This document shows, piece after piece, positions 8,854 to 18,563 of a stretch of DNA of 64,000 nucleotides. The DNA lies in NCBI GenBank assembly GCA_028681335.1, contig JAQUIT010000007.1, positions 85,990 to 149,989 on the forward strand, given 5' to 3'. Made by a program: the position numbers and the translations under genes. This stretch comes from Desulfuromonadaceae bacterium (GTDB taxonomy: Bacteria > Desulfobacterota > Desulfuromonadia > Geobacterales > Pseudopelobacteraceae). Below the pieces are notes generated by a model. The model did not search any database, was not told where the DNA came from, and saw only the letters and a list, made by a program, of their open reading frames with translations. Position 1 is the first letter of the stretch. Each line of letters starts with the position of its first letter.

Positions 8854-9370
8854 GTATTGTTTTCTCCGCCTTTCTCTGTGTGAGACCGCCGTTAAAGCCT
8901 TTAACCTTTATCTCGCCCGTTCGTTGCACTCACTCAAGGACGCAGAGAGAAGCATGAGAAAACCGTAGAAAATCTTTTTTTTGGTTTACCCCAAAGAACG
9001 AATCAGGACTTGTATTTCTCCGCCTTTCTCTGCGAGAGACCGCCGTTAAAGCCTTTAACCTTTATCTCGCCCGTTCGTTGCACTCACTCAAGGACGTAGA
9101 GAGAAGCATGAGAAAACCGTAGAGAATCTTTTTTTGGTTTACCCCAAAGAACGAATCAGGACTTGTATTTCTCCGCCCTTCTCTGCGAGAGACCGCCGTT
9201 AAAGCCTTTAACCTTTATCTCGCCCGTTCGTTGCACTCACTCAAGGACGCAGAGAAAACAATGAGAAAACCGTAGAGAATCTTTTTTTTTGGTTTACCCC
9301 AAAGAACGAATCAGACTTGTATTTCTCCGCCTTTCTCTGCGTTCTCTGCGAGAGACGCTTACTGGTTTAA

Positions 9371-9955
9371 TTATTTACCGGCCACGCTTTGGTACTCCGC
9401 GAGGAATTCGCGGGAACTGAGCAGCCCGAAGAGCCGTACCCAGGTGCCGTCTTTCGGCGAGTGGATCATGTTCAAAGGGTAGTGGGACATCTTGTCCGGT
9501 ATGTAGGCGTTGAATGCCTTCATTACCGTGTCAATATCGGCTCTGCTGCCGGTCAGGAAATCCCACCCGGGTTTAGCGCGAAATCGTTTCAAATAGGCAT
9601 TCATGACTTTTGGCGAATCATTCTCAGGGTCAATCGTAATCGATACCAGCCGGACCGTGTGACCGGTGGCGGCAAGTTTGTTCTGCAGATTCAGGAAACC
9701 TGCCGAGAGCACCGGACATATAGTGGTACAGGTGCCGTAGATGAAATCAACGACTACCGGCGTGTCGCCTTTAAGGATGGACTGGAGCCGGACCTTCTTG
9801 CCGTCCTGGTTAACAAGTACAACGTTGGGAATAGTGTATTTCTCAACAGAACGCTTGTAGCTCTTACTTTCTGCCTGGACCGGCGACGAGGCCAGAACAA
9901 TAGCCATGATCATGAACAGCAGGGAGGTAACTATTACGGGGAATGAATTTTTCAT
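9371..9955 (-). CDS. SCO1/SenC family copper chaperone-like protein
   Basis: VVVDFIYGTCTTICPVLSAGFLNLQNKL...VSITIDPENDSP; start shortened to MKNSFPVIVTSLL because the longer ORF runs into a repeat. Confidence 0.85.
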   Translation of the reverse strand: MKNSFPVIVTSLLFMIMAIVLASSPVQAESKSYKRSVEKYTIPNVVLVNQDGKKVRLQSILKGDTPVVVDFIYGTCTTICPVLSAGFLNLQNKLAATGHTVRLVSITIDPENDSPKVMNAYLKRFRAKPGWDFLTGSRADIDTVMKAFNAYIPDKMSHYPLNMIHSPKDGTWVRLFGLLSSREFLAEYQSVAGK

Positions 9956-9990
9956 CAGGCACCTGTGGATTCTTGATTCAAAGATGGTAT

Positions 9991-10080
9991 TAACCGCCGA
10001 TACACGCAGATGCACGCCGAGAAAACCAGGCATTACATAAAAACCGAACCAACCTTTTGGGTTAAACCAAAATTATTTTA
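9991..10080. repeat. Dispersed intergenic repeat, copy 3 (left half plus core)
   Basis: taaccgccgatacacgcagatgcacgccgagaaaaccagg...ccttttgggttaaaccaaaatt. Confidence 0.55.
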
Positions 10081-10088
10081 GACGTTGA

Positions 10089-10853
10089 TTATTTCTTTGC
10101 CGGCACGACAGCTTTTGCCGGTGCATCAACGGCCGGTTTTATGGCGTCCGCCTCGTGTTTCACATCCAGAAGCTCCACTTCAAATTTCAATGTAGCCCCG
10201 GGTAGAATAAACTCGCCGGCACCACTTTCTCCATAGGCAAGATCTGCCGGGCAGACAAAAGTGGCCTTGCCACCTGGTTTCATGAGCTGTATCCCTTCGA
10301 CCCAGCATTTGATGACGTTGCTGAGCTTGAATTCCAACGGATTGCCGCGCTTGTATGAACTGTCGAATTCCTTGCCGTCGATCAGGGTGCCTCGATAATT
10401 AACTTTTACGATATCATCGGCTTTTGGTGACTCTCCCTTCCCCTCGTTGACGACAGTGTAGACCATTCCGGAGGCTGTTTTGACAGCACCTTTTTCCTTG
10501 GCAGCTTTTTCAAGAAATTTCCTGCCTGCTCCGGCCTGCTTTTCTCCGGAAGCCTTACGCCGGGCTTTAGCCAGTTCCTGGATTTTAGCGTTATATTGGG
10601 TCAAATCGACGGAGATTTTTTTCCCGGTCTGGGCATCTGTGAGCCCCCGCTTTACGTATTCGAATTCTGTTGTTGTCAGATCAAAGACGGTGAGCGAGCG
10701 TGATACCGAAAGCCCGATGGCATAGAGCGTTTTCTGCTCCTCTGTCATTGCCTTGGGTTCTGCGGCGTACAACGTTGTACTGATCAGCAGCAGAGCAAAG
10801 GCGGCTGCTCCCGTGGTGCGTGATATACGGTACGAAAGTGCGGTTGGTTTCAT
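10089..10853 (-). CDS. FKBP-type peptidyl-prolyl cis-trans isomerase (FkpA/Mip-like, periplasmic)
   Basis: Signal peptide, KVNYRGTLIDGKEFDSSYKRGNPLEFKLSNVIKCWVEGIQLMKPGGKATFVCPADLAYGESG. Confidence 0.88.
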   Translation of the reverse strand: MKPTALSYRISRTTGAAAFALLLISTTLYAAEPKAMTEEQKTLYAIGLSVSRSLTVFDLTTTEFEYVKRGLTDAQTGKKISVDLTQYNAKIQELAKARRKASGEKQAGAGRKFLEKAAKEKGAVKTASGMVYTVVNEGKGESPKADDIVKVNYRGTLIDGKEFDSSYKRGNPLEFKLSNVIKCWVEGIQLMKPGGKATFVCPADLAYGESGAGEFILPGATLKFEVELLDVKHEADAIKPAVDAPAKAVVPAKK

Positions 10854-10932
10854 CAGGCATCCTCCTCAATAGGTCATGAATTAACTGCAAAATATGGTCA
10901 ACGACACGCAGCGTTGTCACCGGTCATGTCCC

Positions 10933-11397
10933 TTACCTATTCCTTACATATTCGTTGTTTTCCTGTTCGTCTGCAATGGCATGCAGGTCCCTCAGTAAAG
11001 AGAGGATCAGCGAAGGTTTAACCGGTTTTTCAAAATAATGTGAGACTCCGAGTTCACGGGCGGTGCTTTTTAACTCGTCACTGCCATATCCGGTCACCAG
11101 TATCATTTTCGACTCGGGTTGCATGTTGCGAACAACAGAGACCAGATACACACCATCTTCATTGCCTGTCCCGTCAAAACGGACATCCGAAATAACGGCG
11201 AAGTATGCCTGTTTTTGTAACAGAGAAATGGCCGTTTCAACCGTTTCGCAGATATCAAAATTAAATTGCTCGCGCTCAAGCAGCTTGTGGTATGCGAAAC
11301 AGATCGCCGGTTCGTCGTCAACTACCAGAATCCGGTGGGATTCCTGCTTCGGTACTGCCTTGAGCTGCAGAGTATGGTTACCCTTTTGCATAGTCAT
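10933..11397 (-). CDS. Single-domain response regulator
   Basis: HRILVVDDEPAICFAY...AVISDVRFDG...MILVTGYGS...HYFEKPVKPS receiver signature. Confidence 0.85.
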   Translation of the reverse strand: MTMQKGNHTLQLKAVPKQESHRILVVDDEPAICFAYHKLLEREQFNFDICETVETAISLLQKQAYFAVISDVRFDGTGNEDGVYLVSVVRNMQPESKMILVTGYGSDELKSTARELGVSHYFEKPVKPSLILSLLRDLHAIADEQENNEYVRNR

Positions 11398-11410
11398 GCA
11401 GTAACTACAA

Positions 11411-11426
11411 TCAAGAAGCGTGCCGA
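11411..11426 (-). promoter_or_regulatory. Weak sigma-54-like promoter upstream of the response regulator gene
   Basis: Reverse strand TCGGCACGCTTCTTGA (GG-N10-GA; -12 mismatch). Confidence 0.35.
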
Positions 11427-11506
11427 TGGTCTGTTACGGTGTTTATGCCTGATACCGGTGAGTTACAAAATCTGTCGTGCGGTGTGTTGATATCGGGTGA
11501 GAAAAA

Positions 11507-11521
11507 GTCTCAAATTGAGAC
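11507..11521. promoter_or_regulatory. Palindrome GTCTCAAATTGAGAC, second copy of the 5282-5296 motif
   Basis: Perfect palindrome with one central base, about 80 bp upstream of the candidate promoter at 11411-11426. Confidence 0.55.
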
Positions 11522-11624
11522 GAATTGTGCGACACCAACAGCCCCGAGCCTCACTGCAAAATAACCTTTAGTTGATATTGAGTATCAGATACACCTCAGA
11601 TTTGTATTTTGTAAATATGCTATA

Positions 11625-13604
11625 GTGATGTATAAAAGCAGGTATAACTATTTAATGATATGGCGGTATTTTCATATGCTCACGACACGACGCTTGATGG
11701 TGTTTATCAGTGACTCGATTCTTGTCTGTCTTGCTCTCTCTCTGGCATTTCTGCTTCGGCATGATTTTGCCATTCCTCCTCAGAAATATGAACTTTTCTG
11801 GCAATGCCTGCTGGTTGTTCTGATCGTCAAGCCGTTGGTGTTTTTAGTGACCGGTTTTTACAACAGCCTTTGGCGCTACGCCTCGGTTCAGGATGGTATT
11901 GAAATTTTCAAAGGGGTTACCATCGCCTCGTTCCTGTCGGTTACAACGATTTTCTTTGTTCGCCAGTTTACCCCGATCCCTCGTTCCGTATTTATTCTCG
12001 ACTGGTTTCTGCTCTTTGCGCTGTTGGCAGCCAGCCGCCTATTGTGGCGTGTTTTGCGTGAAACGTACGTGGTAGACAGGAGTTGCAAAGGGGCGCGGAC
12101 GCTGATTGTCGGTGCCGGTGAGGCCGGCAGTCTGCTGCTGAAGGAAATTCGCCGTCAGCCGCACGCTACTTACAAAGTGTGCGGCTTTGTCGATGATGAC
12201 CCTCATAAGAAGGGGATGAAGCTGCATGGTGTGATGGTGCTGGGTGGGACGAAGCAACTTAAGGCGCTGATCGCCGAGAATGATATTGAGGATGTTGTTA
12301 TTGCTATGCCCTCTGCCGATGGGAAGACGCTTGCGAACATTGTTGATTGCTGCAAAAATTCCAACGTAACCTTTAAGACGCTCCCCAGTATCGGTGAATT
12401 GATCGACGGCACTTTGACCATATCGCAGATCAAGAACGTGGAGATTGAGGACCTGTTGGGGCGGGATCCGGTGGTGCTGGACCGTGAACTGATCGGCACC
12501 TACCTGACCGGTAAACGCGTCCTGGTGAGTGGCGCAGGGGGAAGTATTGGCAGTGAACTCTGCCGCCAGGTGGTGAAGTTTGCCCCGGAGAAGCTGATCC
12601 TGCTCGATCAGGCCGAGACGCCGCTCTACGAGATAGAAAAAGAGCTGACCGCGCGCTGTCCTGGTATACGTATCCTGGCGTTGATAGCCGATGTCCGTGA
12701 TCGTGACAAGATCATGCTGGCATTTGAGGAGTTTGCTCCTGAGGTTGTGTTTCATGCTGCCGCCTACAAGCATGTGCCGATGATGGAGTACAACCCGACC
12801 CAGGCGGTGCTGAACAATGTTTTCGGTTCGCGCAACATCGCCGACGCCGCTCATCAGTTCAAGGCCGGCAATCTGGTGATGATCTCTACCGACAAGGCGG
12901 TTAACCCGACCAATGTGATGGGAGCTACCAAGAGAGCGGCAGAGATTTATATTCAGGCGCTGTCACGGGGCAGCGCTACCCGGTTCACGACGGTCCGTTT
13001 CGGCAACGTGCTTGGCAGCAACGGCAGCGTCATCCCGCTGTTCAAAGAGCAGATTGCCAAGGGGGGGCCGCTGACGGTTACTGACAAGCGGGTCATCCGC
13101 TTTTTCATGACTATCCCCGAGGCGACCCAGCTGGTCCTCCAGGCGGGGAGCATGGGGAGCGGTAGTGAGATTCTGGTGCTGGATATGGGAGAGCCGGTAC
13201 GGATCATTGACCTGGCTGAGGAACTGATCAGGCTGTCCGGCTTGACCCCTTATGAGGACATAGATATCGTGGTTACCGGCCTGCGCCCGGGAGAAAAGCT
13301 GTTCGAAGAGTTGCTGATTGATGGCGAAGGGATTCTGCCGACCGCCCACAGCAAGATCAAGGTGCTGGCACCTGTTCATATTGAGCTGCAACCGGTCAGG
13401 GACGAGCTGGAGATACTCTATGAGGCTGCCCGGTCAAATTGTGTCGATGAGTTGATGGAGTCGCTGAAACGGCTGGTCCCCGAGTTCAAGCCCAGCTATA
13501 GTTTTAATGGCGAAGCGCCGCTGACATTCCAGCGTGTCCGCCCCGACCTGTTTCCACTCTTCTCTACCGGCTTAGGCAAGGTGATACCGCTGAGGAAATT
13601 TTGA
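11625..13604 (+). CDS. Membrane nucleoside-diphosphate-sugar epimerase/dehydratase (CapD/FlaA1/PglF-like)
   Basis: N-terminal TM helices, two Rossmann regions (LIVGAGEAGSLLLKEI; VLVSGAGGSIGSELCRQ), YKHVPMME, STDKAVNPTNVMGATKR. Confidence 0.9.
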   Translation: MMYKSRYNYLMIWRYFHMLTTRRLMVFISDSILVCLALSLAFLLRHDFAIPPQKYELFWQCLLVVLIVKPLVFLVTGFYNSLWRYASVQDGIEIFKGVTIASFLSVTTIFFVRQFTPIPRSVFILDWFLLFALLAASRLLWRVLRETYVVDRSCKGARTLIVGAGEAGSLLLKEIRRQPHATYKVCGFVDDDPHKKGMKLHGVMVLGGTKQLKALIAENDIEDVVIAMPSADGKTLANIVDCCKNSNVTFKTLPSIGELIDGTLTISQIKNVEIEDLLGRDPVVLDRELIGTYLTGKRVLVSGAGGSIGSELCRQVVKFAPEKLILLDQAETPLYEIEKELTARCPGIRILALIADVRDRDKIMLAFEEFAPEVVFHAAAYKHVPMMEYNPTQAVLNNVFGSRNIADAAHQFKAGNLVMISTDKAVNPTNVMGATKRAAEIYIQALSRGSATRFTTVRFGNVLGSNGSVIPLFKEQIAKGGPLTVTDKRVIRFFMTIPEATQLVLQAGSMGSGSEILVLDMGEPVRIIDLAEELIRLSGLTPYEDIDIVVTGLRPGEKLFEELLIDGEGILPTAHSKIKVLAPVHIELQPVRDELEILYEAARSNCVDELMESLKRLVPEFKPSYSFNGEAPLTFQRVRPDLFPLFSTGLGKVIPLRKF

Positions 13605-13669
13605 ATGCTATTTTGAATTGTGGATTTTGAATTTTGAATCCGCTAGTTGGAAACGTGAAGGCAATCTGA

Positions 13670-15388
13670 ATGATAGGTTTGGATTTTAAACGCTTATATA
13701 AGCCAAAATTCATAAATAAGCATAGAAGTTACCGGGAATTCGTGAAGATTATTAATCCAAAATCCAAAATTCGAAATCCAAAATCGGCATCAGCATTAGT
13801 TTGTTTGCTGTTGCTGTTCTTTGCCTCCCCTCTCTGGGCGTTATCATCTGCCAACATCCCGCTTGACAGCCCGATCTATAGCTATCTGGACAAGTTGGCC
13901 GGCTTTGGGCTGATATCAAGTGATGTCAAGGGAATCAAGCCGTTCAGCAAGGCTGAGGCGGCCAGGCTGCTGCTGGAGGCGGAAAAAAATCTGGCGTCCG
14001 GTACCGGGGCGCTTCCGGAATTTCCCGCGGAGCTGATCAGGCGGTTGCGTGAGCTGATCCCGCGTGAGGCTTCACTGCGGGCAAATCCGGATAAAAAACC
14101 GCGCCTTTTTGACTGCAATCCGGTGTCGTCGCTGCGGCTGCGCTATGTCTATCTGGATGGGGCGCCGCGCGATTATCGCCGTGATGTTCATGATCCGGGT
14201 GACGATGGCGTCTTCGGCATCGGCTCAAGCTTGCGGCCTGAAAATCCGTACCCTTCTCCGGCGCATCAGCGGGGGGGAGAGGGGACACCGCTCTTAGAGA
14301 ACAACAACGGTGTCGTTCATGGAGAGGGGCACTCCGGTGAATTCCGCTGGGGCTCGGAATGGTATCTCGGTGACGTTGCCGTAGCTCTGTTGGAGCCATC
14401 GCTGCTGGTAGATGGTGATGATAACCGGATTCGCCTGAACCGTGGCTATCTGAAGCTGGGTGGCGGCGCCCTGGAGCTGGAGGTAGGGAAGGATGAGAAC
14501 TGGTTTGGCCCGGGATATCGCGGTACTATCACGCTGACCAATAATGCCGAAAACTTCACCCAGGTAAAACTGTCCAGCCCGGAGCCGTTTGCGGTGAAGT
14601 ATCTCGGCGTGATGAAGTATGCGCTGGTTGCTTCCCGTTTTGAGGAGACAGCTGTCGGCGGGGTGGTACGTCAGCCATGGTTTTATGCACTCAAATTGTC
14701 GGCAAAGCCGGGTGATAATCTGGAGGTCGGTTTTAATCTGGGGCGGCAGGTGGGCGGTCCCGGGATTAATAACAGCCTTGGCGATTCGTTGCGTGGCTTG
14801 ATCGGTGGCACCAGGTCTGATAATTCCAACGGCATGGCCGGGTTTGAAGCGCGCTATCGCATCACGCAGCTGCGCAATGCGGAGCTGTACGGTGAGCTCT
14901 CGGGAGAGGATACCGCCCTGTTCTGGCCGATTGTCGAGAGCTACGTCGCCGGTCTGTACCTGCCCCGCCTGAGTGATGACGGCAGGAACGATTTCCGCTT
15001 CGAGTTTTTCCAGGGGAATCAGATTCTCTACACTCACAGTACCTTTCCCGAGGGATATATCTACAAGGGGCTGCCGATTGGCCACTCCCAGGGGGGGGCG
15101 ACTCAGGATTTCTTCTTTCGGGGCAGCCACTGGTTCAGTACCCGTAATAATCTTGCGCTGGAATATATCTATACCAACCGCGGCAAGGTCGGACGGATAC
15201 CGGTGGCCGGGGTGGAGCAGGCGGTCGAGAGAAAGCATGCCGGGAGGGTCTTCTGGAATCTGCCGCTGTATGGCGACATGGATGCTCAGTTGGGGTACGG
15301 TATCGAGAAGGTCTCCAACCTGAACCTGGTCGCCGGTGCCGGGCGCACCAATCAGCTGGTGACGTTCGAAGTGCGCTATAGGTACTGA
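13670..15388 (+). CDS. Capsule assembly Wzi family outer membrane protein
   Basis: LDSPIYSYLDKLAGFGLISS...EVGKDENWFGPGYRGTITLTNNAENFTQVKLSSPEPF...; true start is probably downstream of 13670 (N-terminus translates a repeat). Confidence 0.8.
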   Translation: MIGLDFKRLYKPKFINKHRSYREFVKIINPKSKIRNPKSASALVCLLLLFFASPLWALSSANIPLDSPIYSYLDKLAGFGLISSDVKGIKPFSKAEAARLLLEAEKNLASGTGALPEFPAELIRRLRELIPREASLRANPDKKPRLFDCNPVSSLRLRYVYLDGAPRDYRRDVHDPGDDGVFGIGSSLRPENPYPSPAHQRGGEGTPLLENNNGVVHGEGHSGEFRWGSEWYLGDVAVALLEPSLLVDGDDNRIRLNRGYLKLGGGALELEVGKDENWFGPGYRGTITLTNNAENFTQVKLSSPEPFAVKYLGVMKYALVASRFEETAVGGVVRQPWFYALKLSAKPGDNLEVGFNLGRQVGGPGINNSLGDSLRGLIGGTRSDNSNGMAGFEARYRITQLRNAELYGELSGEDTALFWPIVESYVAGLYLPRLSDDGRNDFRFEFFQGNQILYTHSTFPEGYIYKGLPIGHSQGGATQDFFFRGSHWFSTRNNLALEYIYTNRGKVGRIPVAGVEQAVERKHAGRVFWNLPLYGDMDAQLGYGIEKVSNLNLVAGAGRTNQLVTFEVRYRY

Positions 15389-15602
15389 AGGGCAATTTGA
15401 GGGGCAATTTTGAATTCTGGATTTTGGATTCTGGGTTGAACCGCCTCGTTGAGGGTAAAAATCTGTTGAGTCTGAATTCAATAATAATTTATAGATGGTT
15501 AAAAACAGCTGATTACGACTAGTAAAATGTGGGTTGGGATGTCTGAATAATGTAACATACAAAATTTATCATTCAAAATTGAATCCATAGGAGTTTGTTA
15601 TA

Positions 15603-18371
15603 ATGAAAACCGTCTTGCGCCTGTTTTTTGTATCACTACTATTTTTGGTTGTTGGTAGTTCGTATGCCGCTACTACCGCTGATATGGCGACCAATCCTTT
15701 CACGCCACTTATGCAGTCTGCTGAGAGGCAGGATGCTGAATTGAAGGGGGCGCTGGACAGCAGTCTCATTAAGACTGATTGGACGTCTAGTAAGCAGAAA
15801 ACCGATAAGCCGGCGATGGTCGTGAATGTTGGTCCCGGTGATGGCCTTCTCAGGCTCAGCTGGAAGCTGACGGACGTGGCTCCAAAAGTCGATACTACGC
15901 TGCTGCGCTTTGCAATCCGCTATGGGACCGAATCCGGGCAGCTGGTAAAGAGCATCATGGTGGGGCCGGCGAGTGATTATGTCCTGCGGGAACTGCGTAA
16001 TTATCAGCCGTATTTCATTCAGGTCATAGCTCTTGATCGGGAACAGCAAACGCTCTTCAAATCCGATGAAATCCAGGCTATCCCGCTGCCGGCCGAAGAA
16101 CAGGGGTCGCGCATTGAGAAGACGTTTTCTAAAAAAGCCGTGACCCTGCTCGACAAAACCGAGACTGAGCCGATGAACCGCGACCTGAAGCAGTTTGGCT
16201 ATGAATTCTTTAAAAACAGCCTCCAGCTGACCAATGCCATTGATGCGATGCCTGCAGCAGCAAACTATCAGCTGGGTCCGGGGGATGTTGTTGATCTCAG
16301 TGTCTGGGGCGCCGTTAATTTCCGCCAGGAGTTGACCGTCAGCAGGAATGGCGAAGTAATGGTCGAAAAAATAGGCCCGGTGCGGGTGTGGGGACTCCCC
16401 TTTGACAAGGCTCAGAAAGCGGTAAAGGATGCCCTCGACCGCTCCTACCGGAATTATGAAATGAGTCTGACGCTGGGAAAGCTGAGGAGCATTCAGGTGT
16501 ATGTGGTCGGGGAGGTTGAAGCACCGGGCAATTATCCGGTAAGCTCGCTGGCTACCGTTGTCAATGCCCTGGCAGCTGCCGGTGGCCCGTCACGAAACGG
16601 TTCGCTGCGTGCTGTGCGTATAACCCGCGCTGGTGAGAGCGTTGCAACGGTTGACCTGTACGATATGTTTCTTTCGGGCGACCGCAACAAGGATGTCCAG
16701 TTGCAAAATGGCGATACAATTTTTGTTCCGGTGATCGGCCCGGTCGTGGCGGTGGCCGGCGAGGTGCGGCGCCCGGCGATTTATGAGCTGAAAGGAAAGA
16801 CGACCCTTCCGGAAATTTTGCAGATGGCAGGTGGAGTGGCTGCCAGCGGTTCATTGAAGCGGGTCCAGATTGAGCGGATCGAGAATAACAGTGCGCGCAT
16901 TGCGCTTGATTACTCGCTGAAGAGCAGCGATCCCAAGGCCGAATTAGGGACAGTCGAGTTGAAGGATCGCGACATGGTGAAAGTTTTTCCGGTACAGAGT
17001 GCGGTTCGCCAGGTTGTCGTGTTGAAGGGAAATGTCCAGCAGGCGGGGGATTACCAGTTCCGCCCCGGCATGCACCTGACGGACCTGATACCTTCAACGC
17101 AAATTTTGCTCCCTGAATCTTATCTTGATTCGGTAGAGATAACCCGCATGTCCCCTCCGGATTACCGTCGTGAGCTTATTACCGTCAGTCTGCGCCGTGC
17201 CCTTGACGGCAACAGCTCCGATAATCTGCTTCTGCAGGAACAGGATACGGTCAAGGTGTTCTCACGCTGGGACATGGAGGAAAAGCCGCAGGTGGCTGTC
17301 AACGGTGCGGTCGTCAATCCCGGCACCTATGATTATTTCCCCGGTATGTCGGTGCGTGATCTGGTGACGGCAGCCGGAAGCGCCAAACGGAATGCCTTTC
17401 TCGATCAGGCGGAGCTGAGCCGGATCGAGATTAGCGGAGACAGGGCGAAGTCGAGCAGGATCCAACTTGATCTTGGCAAGGCGCTGGCAGGTGATGCCGC
17501 TTATAATCTGCCGCTGCAAAGTGATGATGTCCTGATCGTGCGCGGTGTCACCGACTGGCAGGATGCGACCGACAAGTTTGTGACGCTCAGCGGTGAGGTG
17601 CGTTTTCCCGGTGTTTATTCGCTGGCGCGCGGCGAGAAGCTGAGTTCGGTGATTACTCGTGCGGGCGGTTATACCGACAAGGCCTATCTGCGCGGTGCCA
17701 AGTTTACACGGCGCTCGGCGCAGGAAGCGCAACAGAAGCGGATGGATGAGATCATTGCCAGTACTGAAAAGGATCTGCTGCAGAAGCAGGCGGCGGCCGC
17801 TGCGGTGGCGACATCCAAGGAAGAGCTGGAGGCAACCAAGACGGCCCTTGACAGCCTGCTGAAGAGTCTCCAGCGGATGAAGGGGCTCAAGGCTGAAGGG
17901 CGCGTGGTGATGCGTCTGTCTGCGGTTGATGAACTGAAGAGAGGGAGTTATGACCTGGAGCTGGAAGGGGGAGACCAGCTGGAGGTGCCGTCGCGGCCTG
18001 GTGTCGTGAGTGTGCTCGGACAGGTGTATAATCCGACCTCGTTCATTTACCTGGCCGGGCAGGATGTTGACAGCTATCTGCAGAAATCGGGCGGTCCGGT
18101 TAAAAATGCCGAAGAGAGCGAGATGTATATCGTCCGGGCGGACGGCACTGTTTTCAGCCGCCAGCAGTCATCTTTCGGTATTCAATGGAGTGATGAAGGG
18201 GGACACTGGAGTTTAGGCAGCTTCCTTTCGGCCTCTCTGGAGGCCGGTGATACCCTGGTGGTGCCGCAAAAACTGGAACAGATTTCCTGGATGCGCGATA
18301 TCAAGGATATAACCCAGATCCTTGCCAATGTGGCTTTGACTGCCGGTACCGTGATGCTCGGCCTGAAATAG
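15603..18371 (+). CDS. Polysaccharide export protein with multiple SLBB domains (Wza-like)
   Basis: NYQLGPGDVVDLSVWGAVNFRQELTVSRNGEVMVEKIGPVRVWG, repeated VVGEVEAPGNYPV / VAGEVRRPAIYEL / LSGEVRFPGVYSL modules. Confidence 0.9.
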   Translation: MKTVLRLFFVSLLFLVVGSSYAATTADMATNPFTPLMQSAERQDAELKGALDSSLIKTDWTSSKQKTDKPAMVVNVGPGDGLLRLSWKLTDVAPKVDTTLLRFAIRYGTESGQLVKSIMVGPASDYVLRELRNYQPYFIQVIALDREQQTLFKSDEIQAIPLPAEEQGSRIEKTFSKKAVTLLDKTETEPMNRDLKQFGYEFFKNSLQLTNAIDAMPAAANYQLGPGDVVDLSVWGAVNFRQELTVSRNGEVMVEKIGPVRVWGLPFDKAQKAVKDALDRSYRNYEMSLTLGKLRSIQVYVVGEVEAPGNYPVSSLATVVNALAAAGGPSRNGSLRAVRITRAGESVATVDLYDMFLSGDRNKDVQLQNGDTIFVPVIGPVVAVAGEVRRPAIYELKGKTTLPEILQMAGGVAASGSLKRVQIERIENNSARIALDYSLKSSDPKAELGTVELKDRDMVKVFPVQSAVRQVVVLKGNVQQAGDYQFRPGMHLTDLIPSTQILLPESYLDSVEITRMSPPDYRRELITVSLRRALDGNSSDNLLLQEQDTVKVFSRWDMEEKPQVAVNGAVVNPGTYDYFPGMSVRDLVTAAGSAKRNAFLDQAELSRIEISGDRAKSSRIQLDLGKALAGDAAYNLPLQSDDVLIVRGVTDWQDATDKFVTLSGEVRFPGVYSLARGEKLSSVITRAGGYTDKAYLRGAKFTRRSAQEAQQKRMDEIIASTEKDLLQKQAAAAAVATSKEELEATKTALDSLLKSLQRMKGLKAEGRVVMRLSAVDELKRGSYDLELEGGDQLEVPSRPGVVSVLGQVYNPTSFIYLAGQDVDSYLQKSGGPVKNAEESEMYIVRADGTVFSRQQSSFGIQWSDEGGHWSLGSFLSASLEAGDTLVVPQKLEQISWMRDIKDITQILANVALTAGTVMLGLK

Positions 18372-18427
18372 ACGGCGAGGGCTAGAAAGGCAATTTTGAA
18401 TGTTGGATCATGCACCTAAACGGCAGT

Positions 18428-18550
18428 TAACCGCCGATAAAGACGGATACACGCCGATAAAACCAGGATCTACTTCAAAAAGACGAATCACCCTTAGGGT
18501 TAAACCAGCATTTTTTCAAGGTTTTTATTTCTCGGCGTTAATCGGCGGTA
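18428..18550. repeat. Dispersed intergenic repeat, copy 2
   Basis: taaccgccgataaagacggatacacgccgataa...cccttagggttaaaccag...tctcggcgttaatcggcggta. Confidence 0.7.
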
Positions 18551-18563
18551 AAAGGCTTGGTTT

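Larger units (their letters stand above)
8033..9358. repeat. Cluster of TCTCTGCG/CGCAGAGA repeats surrounding a GxxExxY gene, including three ~154-bp tandem units at about 8882-9343
   Basis: gagaccgccgttaaagcctttaacctttatctcgcccgttcgttgcactcactcaaggacgcagagagaagcatgagaaaaccgtag... starts at 8882, 9036 and 9189; further units at 8036, 8181 and ~8333. Confidence 0.85.

Noticed and set aside
8882-9343. Possible CRISPR array
   Set aside because: Whole ~154-bp units are repeated with no unique spacers, and no cas genes are nearby.
12039-12854. 271-aa minus-strand ORF
   Set aside because: Antisense shadow of the CapD/FlaA1-like gene.
14294-15562. 422-aa minus-strand ORF
   Set aside because: Antisense to the Wzi gene; no recognisable domain, and the plus-strand ORF has clear family features.
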